From Paracoccaceae bacterium (lineage in GTDB: Bacteria; Pseudomonadota; Alphaproteobacteria; Rhodobacterales; Rhodobacteraceae), in contig WGNF01000007.1 in the NCBI GenBank assembly GCA_016124615.1, positions 356,012 to 420,011 of the forward strand: a DNA stretch of 64,000 nt, written 5' to 3'. A model generated the notes under the pieces. The model worked only from the letters and a program-made list of their open reading frames with translations, ran no database searches and was not told the origin of the DNA. Positions 8,426 to 17,033 of the stretch are shown piece after piece; position 1 is the stretch's first letter, and the number at the start of each line of letters is the position of its first letter. A program made the translations under genes and the position numbers.

Positions 8426-9700
8426 ATGCTTTTCTACCGGATATTGCTGACCCTGCTGACGCCCGCGATCGCGGTCTGGCTGCTGGCGCGGCGCTTGCGC
8501 GGGCGCGAAACGGCGCGGGGCATGGCCGAACGGCTGGGCGGCGGCACCGGCACGCGGCCGGACGGGCCGCTCTTGTGGCTGCATGGCGCCTCCAACGGCG
8601 AGCTGACGTCGGTGCGCTGGATGGTCGAGGCGATGGTGCAGCGCTGCCCCGACCTTGGCCTGATCGTCACCTGCAACACCGAAACCGCGCGGGCGCTGGT
8701 CGAAGGCTGGGGCATGGCGCAGGTCACCGCGCGGATGGCGCCGCTCGACGCCCGCTGGGCGGTGGCACGCTTCATCGGGCGCTGGCGGCCGGACGCGCTG
8801 TTGATGCTTGAAAACGAGCTTTGGCCGAACCGGATCCTGATGATGGCGGCACGCAAACGCCCGGTGCTGGTGTTCGGTGCCCGCATGTCGGAAGGCAGCG
8901 CCAAAGCCTGGGCGCGGCTTCCCGCGCTGTGCGAGGCGATGTTCGGCGCGCTGGCCTTTGTCTCGGCGCAGGACGAAATGTCGCGCACCCGGCTGCGCGG
9001 GCTGGGTGTGCGGCCCGGACGGCTGGGGCCGGTGACCAGCCTGAAGGCGCGCGGCCCGGCGCCGGGCGCGGTGGCACCATTGCCCGACACGCTGCGCCAT
9101 GCCTTCACCCCGTCGGCGACGCTGCTGGCGGCCTCGACCCATCCCGGCGAGGACCGCGCCGTGCTGGAAGGCTTCGCCCGGGCCCGCGCCGCAGGCCATG
9201 TCGCGCGCCTGATCCTTGCCCCGCGCCACCCGCGGCGGCGGGCCGAGATCGAGGCGCTGATCCGCGCCGCCGGGCTGGATTTCGCCACCCGGTCCGCCGG
9301 CGCCGATCCGGGTGCCGCGCCGGTCTATCTTGCCGATACGATGGGCGAAATGGACGTCTGGTATCGCCTTGCCGGGGTCACCTTCGTCGGTGGTTCGCTG
9401 GTGCCCGCCGGGGGGCATACCCCCTACGAGCCTGCGCGCTTCGGCTCGGCCATCCTGCATGGCCCCTACGTCGCCAATTTCATCGCCGTCTACCGCGCGC
9501 TGGACCGTGCGGGTGGCGCCCGCGTGGTGGCCGACGCGGCCGGGATCGCCGCCGCGCTGGCCGACCTGTCGGACGCCGCACGCCGCGCGCAGATGGCCGC
9601 CGCCGCGCGTGAGGCGTTGGAGGGCGCGCCCGGCGGCGGCGAGGATGCGCTGTTCGCCGCGCTCGCCAAGGCGCTGGACCGGCCCGCATTGCGCACTTGA
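8426..9700 (+). CDS. waaA: 3-deoxy-D-manno-octulosonic acid transferase
   Basis: Kdo transferase of 424 residues that joins Kdo to lipid A during lipopolysaccharide core synthesis on the inner leaflet. An N-terminal membrane anchor (residues 4-20) is followed by the GT-B glycosyltransferase domains. The catalytic region H-G-A-S-N-G-E (53-59, Glu59) is a variant of the family HAVSVGE. The C-terminal nucleotide-sugar site carries F-V-G-G-S-L-V-P-x-G-G-H and P-Y-E-P-A. The next gene starts 44 nt downstream, so co-transcription is possible although functionally unrelated. Confidence 0.93.
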   Translation: MLFYRILLTLLTPAIAVWLLARRLRGRETARGMAERLGGGTGTRPDGPLLWLHGASNGELTSVRWMVEAMVQRCPDLGLIVTCNTETARALVEGWGMAQVTARMAPLDARWAVARFIGRWRPDALLMLENELWPNRILMMAARKRPVLVFGARMSEGSAKAWARLPALCEAMFGALAFVSAQDEMSRTRLRGLGVRPGRLGPVTSLKARGPAPGAVAPLPDTLRHAFTPSATLLAASTHPGEDRAVLEGFARARAAGHVARLILAPRHPRRRAEIEALIRAAGLDFATRSAGADPGAAPVYLADTMGEMDVWYRLAGVTFVGGSLVPAGGHTPYEPARFGSAILHGPYVANFIAVYRALDRAGGARVVADAAGIAAALADLSDAARRAQMAAAAREALEGAPGGGEDALFAALAKALDRPALRT

Positions 9701-9744
9701 CCGCAGCCGCCGGGCGGGCAACCCTCTCGCCAAAGGAGCCTTCC

Positions 9745-10722
9745 ATGACCGCGCTATTTGATCGCGACGCGCTTGCCGCCGCCACCGACCGTGTGCACCG
9801 CCACATGGCAGCCACCCCGCAATATGCCTGGCCACTGCTCAGGGCGCGCACCGGGGTGAATGTCTGGGTCAAGCACGAAAACCACGGGCCGACCGGCGCG
9901 TTCAAGGTGCGCGGCGCCTTCACCTTCATGGACTGGCTGCGCCGCACCCAGCCCGACTGCCCCGGCATCATCACCGCCACGCGCGGCAACCACGGCCAAG
10001 GTCAGGCGCTGGCCGCCACTGCCGCGGGGCTGCGCGCCGTGGTCTATGTGCCCAAGGGCAACTCGGTCGAGAAGAACGCCGCGATGCGGGCTTTCGGCGC
10101 CGAACTGGTCGAATTCGGCGAGGATTTCGACACCGCGCGGGTCGAGGCGACGCGGGTCGCGGCACTGGAGGGGCTGTTTCCCGTGCCGCCCTTCCACCCC
10201 GAACTGGTGCGCGGTGTCGCGACCTATGCGTTCGAGCTGTTCAGCGCCAAACCCGACCTCGACACCGTCTATGTGCCGATCGGCTGCGGCTCGGGCATCT
10301 GCGGCGTGATCACGGCCCGCGATGCGCTGGGGCTGAAGACCAAGGTGGTCGGCGTGGTCAGCGACGCCGCACAGACGGCTAAACTTTCGGTCGAGGCCGG
10401 GCGGCTGGTGGAAACCGAAACCGCCCGCACCTTTGCCGACGGCATGGCCGTGCGGGTGCCGGTGCAGGCGGCCTATGACATCTATTCCAAGGGCGCCGAG
10501 CGGATCGTGACCGTGTCAGACGACGCGGTGGCCGAGGCGATCCGCGCCTATTACACCGACACCCACAACCTCGCCGAAGGCGCGGGCGCCGCCCCGCTGG
10601 CCGCGCTGATGCAGGAACGGGACCGGATGCAGGGCCGCGAGGTCGGCGTGATCCTGTGCGGCGGCAACATCGACAGCGGCTGGATGGCGACGATCCTGCA
10701 AGGCGGCACGCCGCGGGTTTGA
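9745..10722 (+). CDS. Threonine/serine dehydratase (PLP-dependent, fold type II)
   Basis: A 325-residue single-domain enzyme. The PLP lysine is Lys54 in H-E-N-H-G-P-T-G-A-F-K-V-R-G-A. The substrate loop T-R-G-N-H-G-Q-G and the phosphate-binding glycine loop G-C-G-S-G-I-C-G are present. It lacks the C-terminal ACT-like regulatory domain of biosynthetic IlvA, so it is more like a catabolic threonine/serine dehydratase. The ATG at 9745 is chosen because AAAGGAG stands just upstream, although the frame opens at 9697 inside the end of waaA. Confidence 0.88.
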   Translation: MTALFDRDALAAATDRVHRHMAATPQYAWPLLRARTGVNVWVKHENHGPTGAFKVRGAFTFMDWLRRTQPDCPGIITATRGNHGQGQALAATAAGLRAVVYVPKGNSVEKNAAMRAFGAELVEFGEDFDTARVEATRVAALEGLFPVPPFHPELVRGVATYAFELFSAKPDLDTVYVPIGCGSGICGVITARDALGLKTKVVGVVSDAAQTAKLSVEAGRLVETETARTFADGMAVRVPVQAAYDIYSKGAERIVTVSDDAVAEAIRAYYTDTHNLAEGAGAAPLAALMQERDRMQGREVGVILCGGNIDSGWMATILQGGTPRV

Positions 10723-10959
10723 GGCGCAAACGCGGATCGCGCTTGACTTATCGGGCGCGGTCGCCCATGTGACCCCCACGTCAGGACCGTGGCCGCGTGA
10801 GCCACCGGGCATCCGTGCCTCCGTCCCGGCCGAAAAATTCCAACCGGTTCCCCCTTCACGCAAGGAGCCGCGGCCAGGGCACATCGCCCGTCAGAGCCGC
10901 CCCTTGTCGATCGCCCGCGGGTTGCCCGCCGGGCCAATACGCCTTGAAAGGCACATCCT

Positions 10960-12270
10960 TTGACTCAATTCGCAGCCCTCGGGCTCAACGATCACCTGCT
11001 CAAGACGCTTGAAAAGCAGGATTTCACCACGCCGACGCCGATTCAGGCCGAAGCGATCCCTTATATCATGGCGGGGCGCGACCTGATGGGTCTGGCCCAG
11101 ACCGGCACCGGCAAGACGGCTGCCTTTGGCCTGCCGCTGATCCACCGTATCATGGCGATCGGCAAGGCCCCGGCCCCGGCCACCGCCCGCGCGCTGATCC
11201 TTGCGCCGACGCGCGAACTGGTGTCGCAGATCGCCGAAACGCTGGCGGGCTTTTCCCGCCACACCCATATCAAGGTCGTCACCGTCGTCGGCGGCGCCTC
11301 GCTGAACAAGCAGGCGGAAAAGCTGGCGAAGGGCTGCGACATCCTCGTCGCCACACCCGGCCGCCTGATCGACCTGCTGGAGCGGCAGTCGGTGACGCTG
11401 GCGCAAACCACCTATCTGGTGCTCGACGAGGCCGACCACATGCTTGACATGGGCTTCATCCACGCGCTGCGGAAGATCGCGCGCCACCTGACCTCGACGC
11501 GGCAGACGTTGCTGTTTTCGGCCACGATGCCGAAGCAGATCGAGGAACTGGCGGGCACCTACCTGACCAACCCCATTCGCGTGCAGGTTTCGGCGCCCGG
11601 CAAGGTGGCCGACAAGGTCGCCCATTCGGTGCACTTCATCAGCCAGGGCGACAAGGCCACGCTGCTGCGTGAATATCTGTCCAAGCACCCCGATGAGATG
11701 GCGCTGGTGTTCGGCCGCACCAAGCACGGTTCGGAAAAGCTGATGAAGCTGCTGGTCAGCTGGGGCTTCACCGCCGGTTCCATCCACGGCAACAAGAGCC
11801 AGGGCCAGCGCGAACGCACGCTGGCGGCCTTCCGCACCGGCGAGTTGAAGGTGCTGGTGGCGACCGACGTCGCCGCCCGCGGTATCGACATTCCGGGCGT
11901 GCGCCACGTCTATAACTACGACCTGCCGAACGTGCCGGAAAACTACGTCCACCGCATCGGCCGCACCGCGCGCGCCGGGGCCGAGGGCAAGGCCGTGGCC
12001 TTCTGCGCCCCGGCTGAGATGGGCGAATTCCGCGCCATCGAGAAGATCCTGAAAGAACCGATCGAGGTCATCGGCGGCACCGCCCATCTGGGCGAGGCGC
12101 CGTCGCCGCGCCAGCAGCCGCGCGGCCGTGGCCCCGGCCAAGGCCCGAAACCGGCCGCCAAGTTCGGCGCGAAACCGGCTGGCAAACCCGCAGGCAAGCC
12201 CGGCGTGCGCCACAGCAGCCGCCCGGCCTCGGCGGGTGGTCGCCCGCGGCGCGAGGCCCGCACGGCCTGA
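10960..12270 (+). CDS. DEAD-box ATP-dependent RNA helicase (RhlE-like)
   Basis: A 436-residue RNA helicase. Visible motifs are the Q motif around F22-T-T-P-T-P-I-Q, motif I A-Q-T-G-T-G-K-T (46-53), D-E-A-D (156-159), S-A-T (about 189-191) and H-R-I-G-R-T-A-R-A-G. The C-terminal 60 residues are basic and rich in Gly/Pro/Lys/Arg, a usual RNA-binding tail. Translation appears to begin at a TTG codon (10960) with GAAAGG about 9 nt upstream; no ATG fits the family N-terminus. A TTGACT element at 10743 could be part of a promoter, which would give a 5' leader of about 190 nt, as is common for cold-induced helicases; that is inference. Confidence 0.92.
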   Translation: MTQFAALGLNDHLLKTLEKQDFTTPTPIQAEAIPYIMAGRDLMGLAQTGTGKTAAFGLPLIHRIMAIGKAPAPATARALILAPTRELVSQIAETLAGFSRHTHIKVVTVVGGASLNKQAEKLAKGCDILVATPGRLIDLLERQSVTLAQTTYLVLDEADHMLDMGFIHALRKIARHLTSTRQTLLFSATMPKQIEELAGTYLTNPIRVQVSAPGKVADKVAHSVHFISQGDKATLLREYLSKHPDEMALVFGRTKHGSEKLMKLLVSWGFTAGSIHGNKSQGQRERTLAAFRTGELKVLVATDVAARGIDIPGVRHVYNYDLPNVPENYVHRIGRTARAGAEGKAVAFCAPAEMGEFRAIEKILKEPIEVIGGTAHLGEAPSPRQQPRGRGPGQGPKPAAKFGAKPAGKPAGKPGVRHSSRPASAGGRPRREARTA

Positions 12271-12290
12271 ACCGGGCCGGATAGAAAACC

Positions 12291-12314
12291 GCTGGCGCCC
12301 CGTGGGGCGTCAGC
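12291..12314. terminator. Convergent hairpin between the helicase and the 12310-12762 gene
   Basis: Two eleven-base arms (GCTGGCGCCCC and GGGGCGTCAGC, one G:T pair) flank a 2-nt loop. On the minus strand the stem is followed by GGTTTTC, giving a short T tract for the convergent gene, whose stop codon lies inside the stem. It probably serves transcripts from both sides. Confidence 0.65.
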
Positions 12315-12762
12315 CCGCCTCTTCCTCCAGCGCCAGCTTCATTTCCAGCAGCACCTGCTGGATCGCCAGCGTTTCGGCCAGCAGGCGCTTGGCCTCGTTG
12401 ATCGTGATCTTGCCGTCGGCAATGGCCATATTGTACTCGGCCATCAGCATCGCGAACCGCTGCGACAGTTTCACCACATCGGAATTCACGCCGCCCTTGT
12501 GGGCGTTGGTGTGGCCGTGGGCATAGGACAGCGTGATCCCCTTCAGGTCGGCCAGCGCCGCCGTCACATGCGGAAAGCGCGACGCCTCCTCCAGCGCGGC
12601 CACCACGTCGATCGGCATGAACCGGTCGGCGTGCTCGGCACTGTCGGAATAATAGCGGCCCAGCGTCGCCTTCGATTTGCCGGTCAGCGCGCAGGCGGCG
12701 TCGAAGCCGACATCCTTCACCAGCGCCTCGGAATGCTTCTTCAGATAACCCGCAACCGACAT
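12310..12762 (-). CDS. Putative phage-CII-like/HTH regulatory protein, unknown target
   Basis: A 150-residue soluble, helical protein from the ATG at 12762 (MSVAGYLKKHSEALVKDVGF); GAGGGTGGA directly precedes this ATG, making it a better start than the ATG at 12780. The N-terminal part F-D-A-A-C-A-L-T-G-K-S-K-A-T-L-G-R-Y-Y-S-D reads as a helix-turn-helix, and the C-terminal 50 residues form acidic amphipathic helices. The layout resembles phage regulatory CII-type proteins, but I cannot name the family securely. A 22-bp palindrome lies about 90 bp upstream and may be its operator. Confidence 0.6.
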   Translation of the reverse strand: MSVAGYLKKHSEALVKDVGFDAACALTGKSKATLGRYYSDSAEHADRFMPIDVVAALEEASRFPHVTAALADLKGITLSYAHGHTNAHKGGVNSDVVKLSQRFAMLMAEYNMAIADGKITINEAKRLLAETLAIQQVLLEMKLALEEEAG

Positions 12763-12853
12763 TCCACCCTCACCCGCCATTTTACCCGCACACTGGGGAA
12801 TTCACTCAGCTTTTTCCCATTAATCGGGCGTCAGGGGTTTGTCATTTACAAAA

Positions 12854-12875
12854 CTGTTCCGGGCGACCGGAACAG
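12854..12875. promoter_or_regulatory. Perfect inverted repeat, candidate operator
   Basis: Arms CTGTTCCGG and CCGGAACAG are separated by GCGA. It lies 91 bp upstream of the HTH-like gene at 12762 (minus) and 233 bp upstream of tdk (plus). No T tract follows, so an operator is more likely than a terminator. The binding protein is unknown. Confidence 0.5.
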
Positions 12876-12996
12876 GTGCGAGTGATCGGGCGTCCCGACC
12901 CGATATCAGGTGTTCCGTCCCAGTTCCGCCGTTCGGGAAAGGCGGGGTCGGCGCGTCCGGCTGCCCTGTGGCGGGTCTTCGTTGCGTAAATGGTGC

Positions 12997-13044
12997 CGGC
13001 AGGGCCCGGCCTTCCCCAGGCTTTTGCCTGGCTGGGCCCTGCCG
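12997..13044. repeat. Long GC-rich inverted repeat in the tdk upstream region
   Basis: Outer arms CGGCAGGGCCC and GGGCCCTGCCG pair perfectly over 11 bp, and an inner pair CCAGGC/GCCTGG closes a TTTT loop, with a small asymmetric bulge between. The structure ends 65 nt before the tdk ATG. It could be a terminator without T tract, a mobile palindromic repeat, or an mRNA-stabilising stem. The rest of the 12763-13108 intergenic stretch shows no gene apart from this and the palindrome at 12854. Confidence 0.6.
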
Positions 13045-13108
13045 AAGTTTACCGCCCGCGCGCCGTCGCCATCTTGCAGCCCCCGCCCCGGATCGCTAAC
13101 CAGCGCGC

Positions 13109-13708
13109 ATGGCCAAGCTTTACTTCAACTACTCGACCATGAACGCGGGCAAGTCGACGCTGCTCTTGCAGGCGTCGCACAACTACCGCGAACGCGGCAT
13201 GGCGACCTACCTGATCACCGCGCGGCTCGACAACCGCGCCGGGCAGGGCCGCATCGCCTCTCGGATCGGGATCACCGAGCCTGCCGACACGTTCGAACCG
13301 GGCGAAGACCTCTTTGCCAAGATCCACGCCCGGCTGGCCGCGGGGCCGGTGCATTGCATCTTTCTGGACGAGGCGCAGTTCCTGTCGCGCGATCAGGTCT
13401 GGCAGCTGGCCCGCGCGGTCGACGATCTGGGCGTGCCGGTGATGGCCTATGGCTTGCGCGTCGATTTCCGGGGTGAATTGTTCCCCGGCTCTGCCGCGCT
13501 GCTGGCGCTGGCCGATGAAATGCGCGAGGTGCGCACGATCTGCCACTGCGGCAAGAAGGCCACGATGGTGGTGCGCAAAGGGGCCGATGGCGCGGTACTG
13601 AAGGATGGCGCGCAGGTACAGATCGGCGGCAACGAAACTTACCTGTCGCTCTGCCGCCGCCACTGGCGCGAGGCCGTGGGCGACCACGCGGCAGCGGAAG
13701 AGCGATGA
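13109..13708 (+). CDS. tdk: Thymidine kinase
   Basis: Type II thymidine kinase of 199 residues, phosphorylating thymidine to dTMP in the salvage pathway. The N-terminal P-loop is S-T-M-N-A-G-K-S-T (9-17). The D-E-A-Q-F motif is at 87-91. The structural zinc site is formed by C145-x-C147 and C182-x-x-H185. The lasso and C-terminal substrate loop end before a short acidic tail. Length matches the family. Confidence 0.95.
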   Translation: MAKLYFNYSTMNAGKSTLLLQASHNYRERGMATYLITARLDNRAGQGRIASRIGITEPADTFEPGEDLFAKIHARLAAGPVHCIFLDEAQFLSRDQVWQLARAVDDLGVPVMAYGLRVDFRGELFPGSAALLALADEMREVRTICHCGKKATMVVRKGADGAVLKDGAQVQIGGNETYLSLCRRHWREAVGDHAAAEER

Positions 13709-13849
13709 ACCCGGCGGGGCATTGTCAGATCGGATCGGTCTGTTAGTCTCGTGTCGGCCAAGCTCTTTTGATCGGCGGCGCCGGGGAAGGGACTTGCCCT
13801 TGACGAATATCTTCGCCCTCATCGCGCAGAAGAGGGCCGGAAGTCAGCC

Positions 13850-14881
13850 ATGAACGACACGTCGCATCAATCCGCCACCGCCGCACGGATTCAACCGCAG
13901 GTGCCGGGGCCGGTCTGGGCCTTTCACGCGCGCCGCGGCCAGCCCGTGGTGCCGCTGGCGCCGCAGGATATCAGCAGCGCGCTCGCAGCGCCTGACGGTT
14001 GGGTGTGGCTGCATTTCGATCTGGTCGACCGCCGCGCCCCGGCCTGGGTGATCGAAACCTGTGCCTTGCCGAAGGCCTGCCAGGCGACGTTCGAGGCCTA
14101 CGATTTCGGTCTGGCGCTGGCGCATGACGATGGCACCGTTCACGGCATCACCGCCGACATGCAGATGGAATTCGGGCGCGGCGTCTCGGATGACGTCGGC
14201 CGCATGCATTTCGCGCTGAAAGAGCGGTTGCTTGTCACCGGTCGCCATCACCCGCTGGAGGCGGTCGAGGAAATCCATGCCGCCCTCATCGGCGGCGCGC
14301 CAGCGCCCAGCACCGCCTTCGAGCTGTTCGAGGCCCTGCAGACGGCGTTCTGCCGCAATACCAGTTCCCGTCTGGCGGCCGCATCAAAGCGGCTGGACGA
14401 GATCGAGGATCACCTTGTCGCCGACAATCTAGCCGACGAGCGCAAGCATCTGAAAACGGTGCGTCGGCTGGCGGTGTCCCTGCATCGGCCGATCTCTGGC
14501 ATCGTCTCGCTCTTCGATGACGAGGACCGCATCAGTTGGCCGCTGGCGGCGAGCGCGCATGACGTTCTGCGCAGGCTGGCGGCGCGGTTCGAGCGGCTCG
14601 ACCGCGAGGTGGTCATGATCAACGATCGCGCCCGGCTGCTGCAGGAAGAGATCTCGACCGAGTTGCAGGAGGAATCCAACCGCAGCCTGAAGGTGCTGAC
14701 CATCATCAGCGCGCTGTTGCTGCCCGGCACGGTGGTCGCGGGCATCTTCGGCATGAATACCGGCGGCCTGCCCTTCGCGACAGAGCCCTGGGGCTTTGTC
14801 GCTGCGATCGCTGTCGGCGTGGGGGCGACGGTCTTTTTCTACTGGTTGCTGATCAAGGCCGGGGCCAACATGAAATTCTGA
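13850..14881 (+). CDS. zntB: CorA/ZntB-type divalent metal transporter
   Basis: A 343-residue protein with a large cytoplasmic N-terminal domain, a long helix (about 170-280) and two C-terminal transmembrane segments. The pore motif is G-M-N-T-G-G-L-P-F between them; ZntB proteins have GMN followed by a Gly-Gly-x-Pro loop where CorA has an acidic periplasmic loop. ZntB exports or imports zinc depending on the study, so direction is left open. The stop codon is part of a perfect hairpin shared with the convergent ghrB-like gene. Confidence 0.85.
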   Translation: MNDTSHQSATAARIQPQVPGPVWAFHARRGQPVVPLAPQDISSALAAPDGWVWLHFDLVDRRAPAWVIETCALPKACQATFEAYDFGLALAHDDGTVHGITADMQMEFGRGVSDDVGRMHFALKERLLVTGRHHPLEAVEEIHAALIGGAPAPSTAFELFEALQTAFCRNTSSRLAAASKRLDEIEDHLVADNLADERKHLKTVRRLAVSLHRPISGIVSLFDDEDRISWPLAASAHDVLRRLAARFERLDREVVMINDRARLLQEEISTELQEESNRSLKVLTIISALLLPGTVVAGIFGMNTGGLPFATEPWGFVAAIAVGVGATVFFYWLLIKAGANMKF

Positions 14882-14899
14882 TCGGCCACGGGCCGATCA
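14879..14899. terminator. Bidirectional stem made from both convergent stop codons
   Basis: The arms TGATCGGCC and GGCCGATCA pair perfectly over 9 bp around the loop ACG. The first three bases are the TGA of the plus-strand transporter and the last three are the TGA of the minus-strand dehydrogenase. There is no T tract on either side, so it may act with Rho or as an RNA 3' end stabiliser. Confidence 0.6.
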
Positions 14900-15853
14900 G
14901 ACCGGGTTCGGCAGCGCGCGACCCTCATCAAAGGCGATGAGGTTCTCGACCGCCATCATCCCCATCGCCGTGCGCACCTCCAGCGCGGCGGTGCCAAGGT
15001 GTGGCAGCAACACCACGTTTTCCAGCGCGATCAGGGCAGCGGGCACCTTCGGCTCCAACTCGTAGACGTCAAGCCCGGCGCCCGCGATGCGGCCTTCGCG
15101 CAGGGCCGCGATCAGGGCGGCCTCGTCCACCACGTCGCCGCGCGCGATGTTGATCAGGTGGCCGGTGGGCTTCATCGCGGCCAGCGCGGCGGCGTCGATC
15201 AGATGCCGCGTGCCCGCCCCGCCCGGCACCGCGACCACCACGATATCGGCTTCGGCCAGAACCTCGGGCAGCGTCGCAAGCTGGGTCGCGGGCACGCCAG
15301 CATCGGCCACCGGCGAGCGGTTGAAGAACACCACCCGCATCCCGAAGCCCAGATGCGCCCGCCGGGCGATGGCCTTGCCGATGCGGCCCATGCCGACCAC
15401 GCCCAGCGTCTTGCCGCTCAGATGCAGGCCCAGCATCTGGGTCGGGTGCCAGCCAGCCCACGCACCCGAGCGGACCAGCCGCTCGCCCTCGCCCGCGCGG
15501 CGCGCGCTCATCAGCATCAGCGTCAGCGCGATGTCGGCGGTGGCGTCGGTGACGGCGCCGGGGGTATTGCTGACCGCCACCCCCGCGGCGCGGGCGGCGG
15601 CAACGTCGATGTGGTTGTAACCCACGCCGAAATTCGCCAGCAGTTTGCACCGGGGGCCGGGCACCGCGGCGAAGGCCGCCGCATCGAACGCATCGCCCAG
15701 CGTCGGCAGCACGAGGTCATAGCCCTGCAGCGCGGCAAGGATTTCATCGCGTGACAGCGGCCGGGTCTCGTCGCGCAGCGTCACGTCGAACCGGGCGCGG
15801 GCGGCCTCCAGCACCGGGTCGGGCAGGCGGCGGGTGATCAGAAGTTTGCGCAT
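14897..15853 (-). CDS. D-isomer 2-hydroxyacid dehydrogenase (glyoxylate/hydroxypyruvate reductase type)
   Basis: A 318-residue oxidoreductase reducing 2-oxoacids such as hydroxypyruvate or glyoxylate. The Rossmann motif G-V-V-G-M-G-R-I-G is at 151-159. The second strand ends with F-F-N-R-S (176-180); an Arg/Ser here instead of Asp favours NADPH. Catalytic residues are Arg238 (NIARGD), Glu267 (ELEP) and His285 (LLPHLGTA). It starts with a one-base overlap (TGATG) with csaA, so it is translationally coupled in the operon ybjN-proC-csaA-this gene. Confidence 0.9.
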   Translation of the reverse strand: MRKLLITRRLPDPVLEAARARFDVTLRDETRPLSRDEILAALQGYDLVLPTLGDAFDAAAFAAVPGPRCKLLANFGVGYNHIDVAAARAAGVAVSNTPGAVTDATADIALTLMLMSARRAGEGERLVRSGAWAGWHPTQMLGLHLSGKTLGVVGMGRIGKAIARRAHLGFGMRVVFFNRSPVADAGVPATQLATLPEVLAEADIVVVAVPGGAGTRHLIDAAALAAMKPTGHLINIARGDVVDEAALIAALREGRIAGAGLDVYELEPKVPAALIALENVVLLPHLGTAALEVRTAMGMMAVENLIAFDEGRALPNPV

Positions 15854-16185
15854 CAGAACAACCGCCCCCCCTCGGGCACGTCATGGCCGGGGCCGATCAG
15901 CACCACTTCGCCGTCAGCGTCCGGCACGCCCAGCACCAGAACCTCGCTCATCACCTTGCCGATCTGGCGCGGCGGGAAGTTCACCACCGCCAGCACCTGA
16001 CGGCCCACCAGCGCCTCGGGCGCATAGTGCCGCGTGATCTGGGCTGACGAGCGTTTTTCACCGATCTCGCCACCGAAATCGACCCAGAGCTTGATGGCGG
16101 GCTTGCGCGCCTCGGGGAAAGGTTCGGCCCGGGTGATGCGGCCGACGCGGATATCGACCTTCAGGAAATCGTCGTAGCCGATCAC
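15853..16185 (-). CDS. csaA: tRNA-binding protein CsaA
   Basis: A 110-residue single OB-fold protein of the tRNA_bind family. It matches CsaA in length and in V-D-I-R-V-G-R-I at residues 10-17, A-Q-I-T-x-H-Y near 48, V-V-N-F-P-P-R-Q-I-G-K-V-M-S-E-V-L-V-L-G. Members bind tRNA and have chaperone-like effects; the cellular role is not settled. It overlaps proC by four bases (ATGA) and the following dehydrogenase by one. Confidence 0.93.
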   Translation of the reverse strand: MIGYDDFLKVDIRVGRITRAEPFPEARKPAIKLWVDFGGEIGEKRSSAQITRHYAPEALVGRQVLAVVNFPPRQIGKVMSEVLVLGVPDADGEVVLIGPGHDVPEGGRLF

Positions 16186-17003
16186 TTGCCCAGCTCCCGC
16201 CCACGCTCTGCCGCAGCGTGAACGGCGCGGGGCAGCAGCGCAGGAAAGCCGGCTTCCGGGTCCATCAGCACCTTCAGCGCCGCCGCCGTGGTGCCGCCGG
16301 GCGAGGTGACGTTGACGCGCAGTTGCGCGGGGTCTTCCTCGGCCAGCATCGCCAGATGCCCGGCCCCCGCCACCGTCGCCTTGGCAAGCTGCATCGACAG
16401 CGCGGGCGGCAGGCCTTCGGCCACGCCAGCCGCCGCCAGTGTCTCGATCAGGTGAAATACGTAAGCCGGGCCAGAGCCCGACACCGCCGTGACCGCGTCC
16501 ATCTGATGTTCGCCCTCCAGCCGCACCGTTTCGCCGACAGCGGCCAGCAGCGTTTCGGCCAGCGCCATGTCGGCCTCGGTCGCCCGCGCGTTGCCGGTAA
16601 TCGCGGTGATGCCGCGGGCCACGGCGGCGGGGGTGTTCGGCATCGCCCGGATCACCGGCGTGGCAGTGCCCAGCAGGCGCTCGAAGAAGGAAATCGGCGT
16701 TCCGGCGGCGATCGACACGAACAGCGTCGCGCCGCCGCCCAGCGGCGTCAGGCGCGGCAGCGCTTCGGCCATCATCTGCGGCTTCACCGCCACCAGCACG
16801 ATGGCCGGGCTTTGCGGCAGGTCGGTGTTCAGGTGCAGCCCCTGCGCGGCCAGCCCCTGCACCCAGTCCGACGGATGCGGATCAATCACCCAGACCGCGG
16901 CCGGTGAAAGTCCCTGCCCCAGCCAGCCCTGCAACAGCGCCGAGCCCATCTTGCCGCAACCCAAAAGCACCAGCCCGCGGCGGCCCACCGTCTCCAACAC
17001 CAT
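16182..17003 (-). CDS. proC: Pyrroline-5-carboxylate reductase
   Basis: A 273-residue enzyme catalysing the last step of proline synthesis. The NAD(P)H-binding loop is G-C-G-K-M-G at residues 15-20. V-K-P-Q near residue 74, the R-A-M-P-N-T-P segment and the C-terminal signature V-T-S-P-G-G-T-T-A-A-A-L are present. The ATG at 17003 lies 30 nt after the ybjN-like stop. Overlap with csaA indicates coupling. Confidence 0.95.
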   Translation of the reverse strand: MVLETVGRRGLVLLGCGKMGSALLQGWLGQGLSPAAVWVIDPHPSDWVQGLAAQGLHLNTDLPQSPAIVLVAVKPQMMAEALPRLTPLGGGATLFVSIAAGTPISFFERLLGTATPVIRAMPNTPAAVARGITAITGNARATEADMALAETLLAAVGETVRLEGEHQMDAVTAVSGSGPAYVFHLIETLAAAGVAEGLPPALSMQLAKATVAGAGHLAMLAEEDPAQLRVNVTSPGGTTAAALKVLMDPEAGFPALLPRAVHAAAERGRELGK

Positions 17004-17033
17004 GCGATCCCCCGGTTTTGTCCGGGGCAGAGC

